NCBI GenBank assembly: GCA_001295775.1 | Contig: LJIA01000005.1 | Coordinates: 1-64,000 of the forward strand | Direction of reading: 5' to 3' | DNA length: 64,000 bases | DNA from: a beta proteobacterium AAP99 | Lineage (GTDB): Bacteria; Pseudomonadota; Gammaproteobacteria; Burkholderiales; Burkholderiaceae_C | In this document: piece after piece, positions 62,441 through 64,000 of the stretch | Position numbering within the stretch: position 1 is the first letter of the stretch | Layout: every line of letters starts with the position of its first letter | Translations under genes and position numbers: made by a program | The notes under the pieces: model-generated | Told to the model about the DNA's origin: nothing | Database searches by the model: none | What the model saw: the letters and a program-made list of their open reading frames with translations, nothing else

Positions 62441-63733
62441 TCAATGCAGCTGCGCCTCGCCCTCGACGATCTTGCGCCGGGCGCGGCGCACCGCCAGCAG
62501 CACCAGCACCGCCAGCACGGGGACAGCGACGCCGACCGCCACATCCGCATCCAGCTTCAGCCCGCCTGCTTTCAGGCCCTTGGCCACGTAGCTGATCAGA
62601 CCGGCGACGTAGTACACGATGGCGGCGACCGACAGGCCTTCCACGGTTTGCTGCAAGCGCAGCTGCAGCTTTGCGCGCCGGTCCATGGAGGCCAGCAGCG
62701 CCTGGTTCTGGCGCTCGCGCGCGATGTCCACCCGCGTCGAGAGCAGGCCGCTGGCCTGCGCGACCCGCTCGGACAAATCATGCAGGCGCTGCGAGACGGT
62801 GGTGCAGGTGCGCACGGCCGGCGTGAAGCGCCGCGCCATGAACTCACCGATCGTCTGCAGACCGGCGAGACGCTCCTCGCGCAGTTCGCCGATGCGCGTG
62901 GTCACCAGCTCGTAGTAGGCCCGGCAGGCACCGAAGCGGAACTGGCTCGCTGCCAGGCCGCTCTCGACCTCGGCCGCCAGGCGCGTGAGCTCCTGCAGCA
63001 GGGTTTCATCGTTGCCCACGTCCTGGGCGATGCCATCGGTCAGCCCGGCCAGAGCGCGCTCGATTGCCAGAATGCGCGGCGACTGGCGGCGCGCGATCGG
63101 CAGGGCCAGCAGCGCGAGCATCCGGTACGCCTCGATCTCGAACAGACGCTGCACCATCTGCCCGGCCTGCCGGCTGGTGAGCGTGCGGTTGAACAGCAGC
63201 AGGCGACCTGCGCCGTCGTCATGGATGCGAAAGTCCGTATAGACCCAGGCCGAGCCGTCGCCCACCTGGGCGCCGACCAGGCTGTTGCCGGAAAAGTGCT
63301 CAGCCAGCACCTGGATATCCGGCGTCTGTTCAGGCGCGGCCTGAAGCACGGCCTGCACCGCGCACAGCGTCAGCCCGGGCACGCCGGGCAGCCAGTTGGG
63401 CGGAAGGTTGGCCGTGATCGGATCGGCAAAGGGTGCGCCCGCCGGTCCGGGGCCGAAGAAGGTGTAGCCGGAGAACTCGCCATGGCGCTCCCACTTGAGC
63501 CGGAAGGTGCCCAGACGTGCGCTGAAGTGGGTCGCCCCGGCACCTGGCCCCGGCACCGCGAAGCGCTCGCAAAGCGATGCGATGTGCACGCGCTCGCGCT
63601 CCCGATCATCGGGGTCCACCATCACTGCCACGTAGCTGGCACGCGCAGGCGTCTGCAGCGGCTCGGGCGGCCTTGCGTGCACTTCTTCAGCGAGAACGAA
63701 CCGGTCCGGGTGATCCGGTGGAAGCAGTGCCAT
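62441..63733 (-). CDS. DUF3422 family membrane protein
   Basis: 430 residues from ATG 63733 with AAGGG upstream. The opening HPDRFVLAEEVHARPPEPL is the DUF3422 hallmark. A long helical region follows, with two C-terminal membrane segments (about 375-392 and 402-418) and a short basic end. Function is unknown. It lies 53 bases upstream of bchI in the same direction and might share its transcript, but DUF3422 proteins also occur in non-phototrophs, so a photosynthetic role is unproven. Confidence 0.8.
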   Translation of the reverse strand: MALLPPDHPDRFVLAEEVHARPPEPLQTPARASYVAVMVDPDDRERERVHIASLCERFAVPGPGAGATHFSARLGTFRLKWERHGEFSGYTFFGPGPAGAPFADPITANLPPNWLPGVPGLTLCAVQAVLQAAPEQTPDIQVLAEHFSGNSLVGAQVGDGSAWVYTDFRIHDDGAGRLLLFNRTLTSRQAGQMVQRLFEIEAYRMLALLALPIARRQSPRILAIERALAGLTDGIAQDVGNDETLLQELTRLAAEVESGLAASQFRFGACRAYYELVTTRIGELREERLAGLQTIGEFMARRFTPAVRTCTTVSQRLHDLSERVAQASGLLSTRVDIARERQNQALLASMDRRAKLQLRLQQTVEGLSVAAIVYYVAGLISYVAKGLKAGGLKLDADVAVGVAVPVLAVLVLLAVRRARRKIVEGEAQLH

Positions 63734-64000
63734 GGGCAACCCTTGTTCGCGCCCGGTGTCAGCCAGGCCTGTCGGTCAAGTATGTCACTGAGTTGATACG
63801 GCGACAAACAAGAGGACCAACTTGGAACGCGTTTTCTGGGCGTATCCGGCTCAGCTTGGCATGACTGGCTGAGCGCAGAGTTCGATCTTCATACGTTGCT
63901 TCGAGCACTTGGGCCACCTGCCGGTGGCCCGGATCGAACTCCCGCAGGGCTTGGGGCTTGCAAGCCCCCAGCCGTTCGCGAGGCAGCAGGCCGTGCACTG
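63734..64000. other. Region upstream of the DUF3422 gene, no gene supported
   Basis: About 267 bases to the window edge. A 79-codon - strand frame exists but lacks recognisable features. Inverted repeats GGGCCACC/GGTGGCCC (about 63911-63929) and GGGGCTTGCAAGCCCC (about 63953-63968) are present. No tRNA could be folded convincingly. Confidence 0.45.

Noticed and set aside
63900-63980. Possible tRNA on the - strand (GGAGTTCGATCC segment with a GGGGCTTGCAAGCCCC hairpin)
   Set aside because: The T-stem does not pair over five bases and the remaining arms are missing.

Overview
This window (about 64 kb, high GC, genes packed with 4-base ATGA/GTGA overlaps) carries an essentially complete photosynthesis gene cluster (PGC) of a purple bacterium. 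The gene set and order fit a betaproteobacterium of the Rubrivivax/Rhodoferax/Roseateles kind (Burkholderiales): bchFNBHLM-lhaA-puhABC-acsF-puhE on the + strand, and bchI-bchD-bchO-crtB, crtE-crtF and bchCXYZ-puf on the - strand, with spheroidene-type carotenoid genes crtA, crtC, crtD and crtI, and the regulators ppsR and ppaA. The assignment rests on gene content and protein motifs only; no 16S gene is present.

Layout. 1-4.4 kb: the end of a type VI secretion vgrG, a lipase-type effector, its probable lipoprotein immunity partner and an unrecognised gene. 4.5-17.0 kb: maltodextrin use, with a secreted GH13 amylase and malG-malF-malE-malK on the - strand, diverging from glgP-glgB on the + strand. 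17.1-18.3 kb: a GTP cyclohydrolase I homologue followed by a short BLUF blue-light sensor. 18.3-22.7 kb (-): bchG, a PucC-family gene, bchP, tspO and a small membrane ORF. 22.9-30.3 kb: crtI (+), then crtC, crtD, crtA, ppsR and ppaA (-). 30.7-45.0 kb (+): the long bchF to puhE run. 45.6-57.0 kb (-): crtE-crtF-bchCXYZ-pufB-orf-pufA-pufLMC. 57.4-63.7 kb (-): crtB, bchO, bchD, bchI and a DUF3422 gene.

Together the genes supply Mg-chelatase (BchHID), methylation and aerobic ring closure (BchM, AcsF), dark protochlorophyllide reduction (BchLNB), chlorin reduction (BchXYZ), ring-A changes (BchF, BchC), tail attachment and reduction (BchG, BchP), carotenoids (CrtE, B, I, C, D, F, A), the core complex (PuhA, PufLMC, PufBA) and its assembly factors. 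PpsR and the cobalamin-domain protein PpaA are encoded beside the genes they probably control. I found TGT-N12-ACA type PpsR boxes lying on recognisable sigma-70 promoters ahead of bchF, ppaA, crtE, bchC and crtB, and one between bchG and crtI.

The most unusual points are: (1) a 74-codon gene inserted between pufB and pufA, whose product aligns without gaps to the LH1 beta subunit but has Gln where the bacteriochlorophyll-ligating His should be, plus a C-terminal extension; (2) a tetraheme PufC carrying an extra C-terminal OmpA-like domain; (3) a dispersed intergenic repeat found only at the two convergent junctions crtI/crtC and puhE/pufC, which bracket a 20 kb block of the PGC; (4) a BLUF photoreceptor next to a divergent folE homologue. 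No pucBA (LH2), bchE, bchJ, insertion sequence, CRISPR array, rRNA or convincing tRNA was seen.
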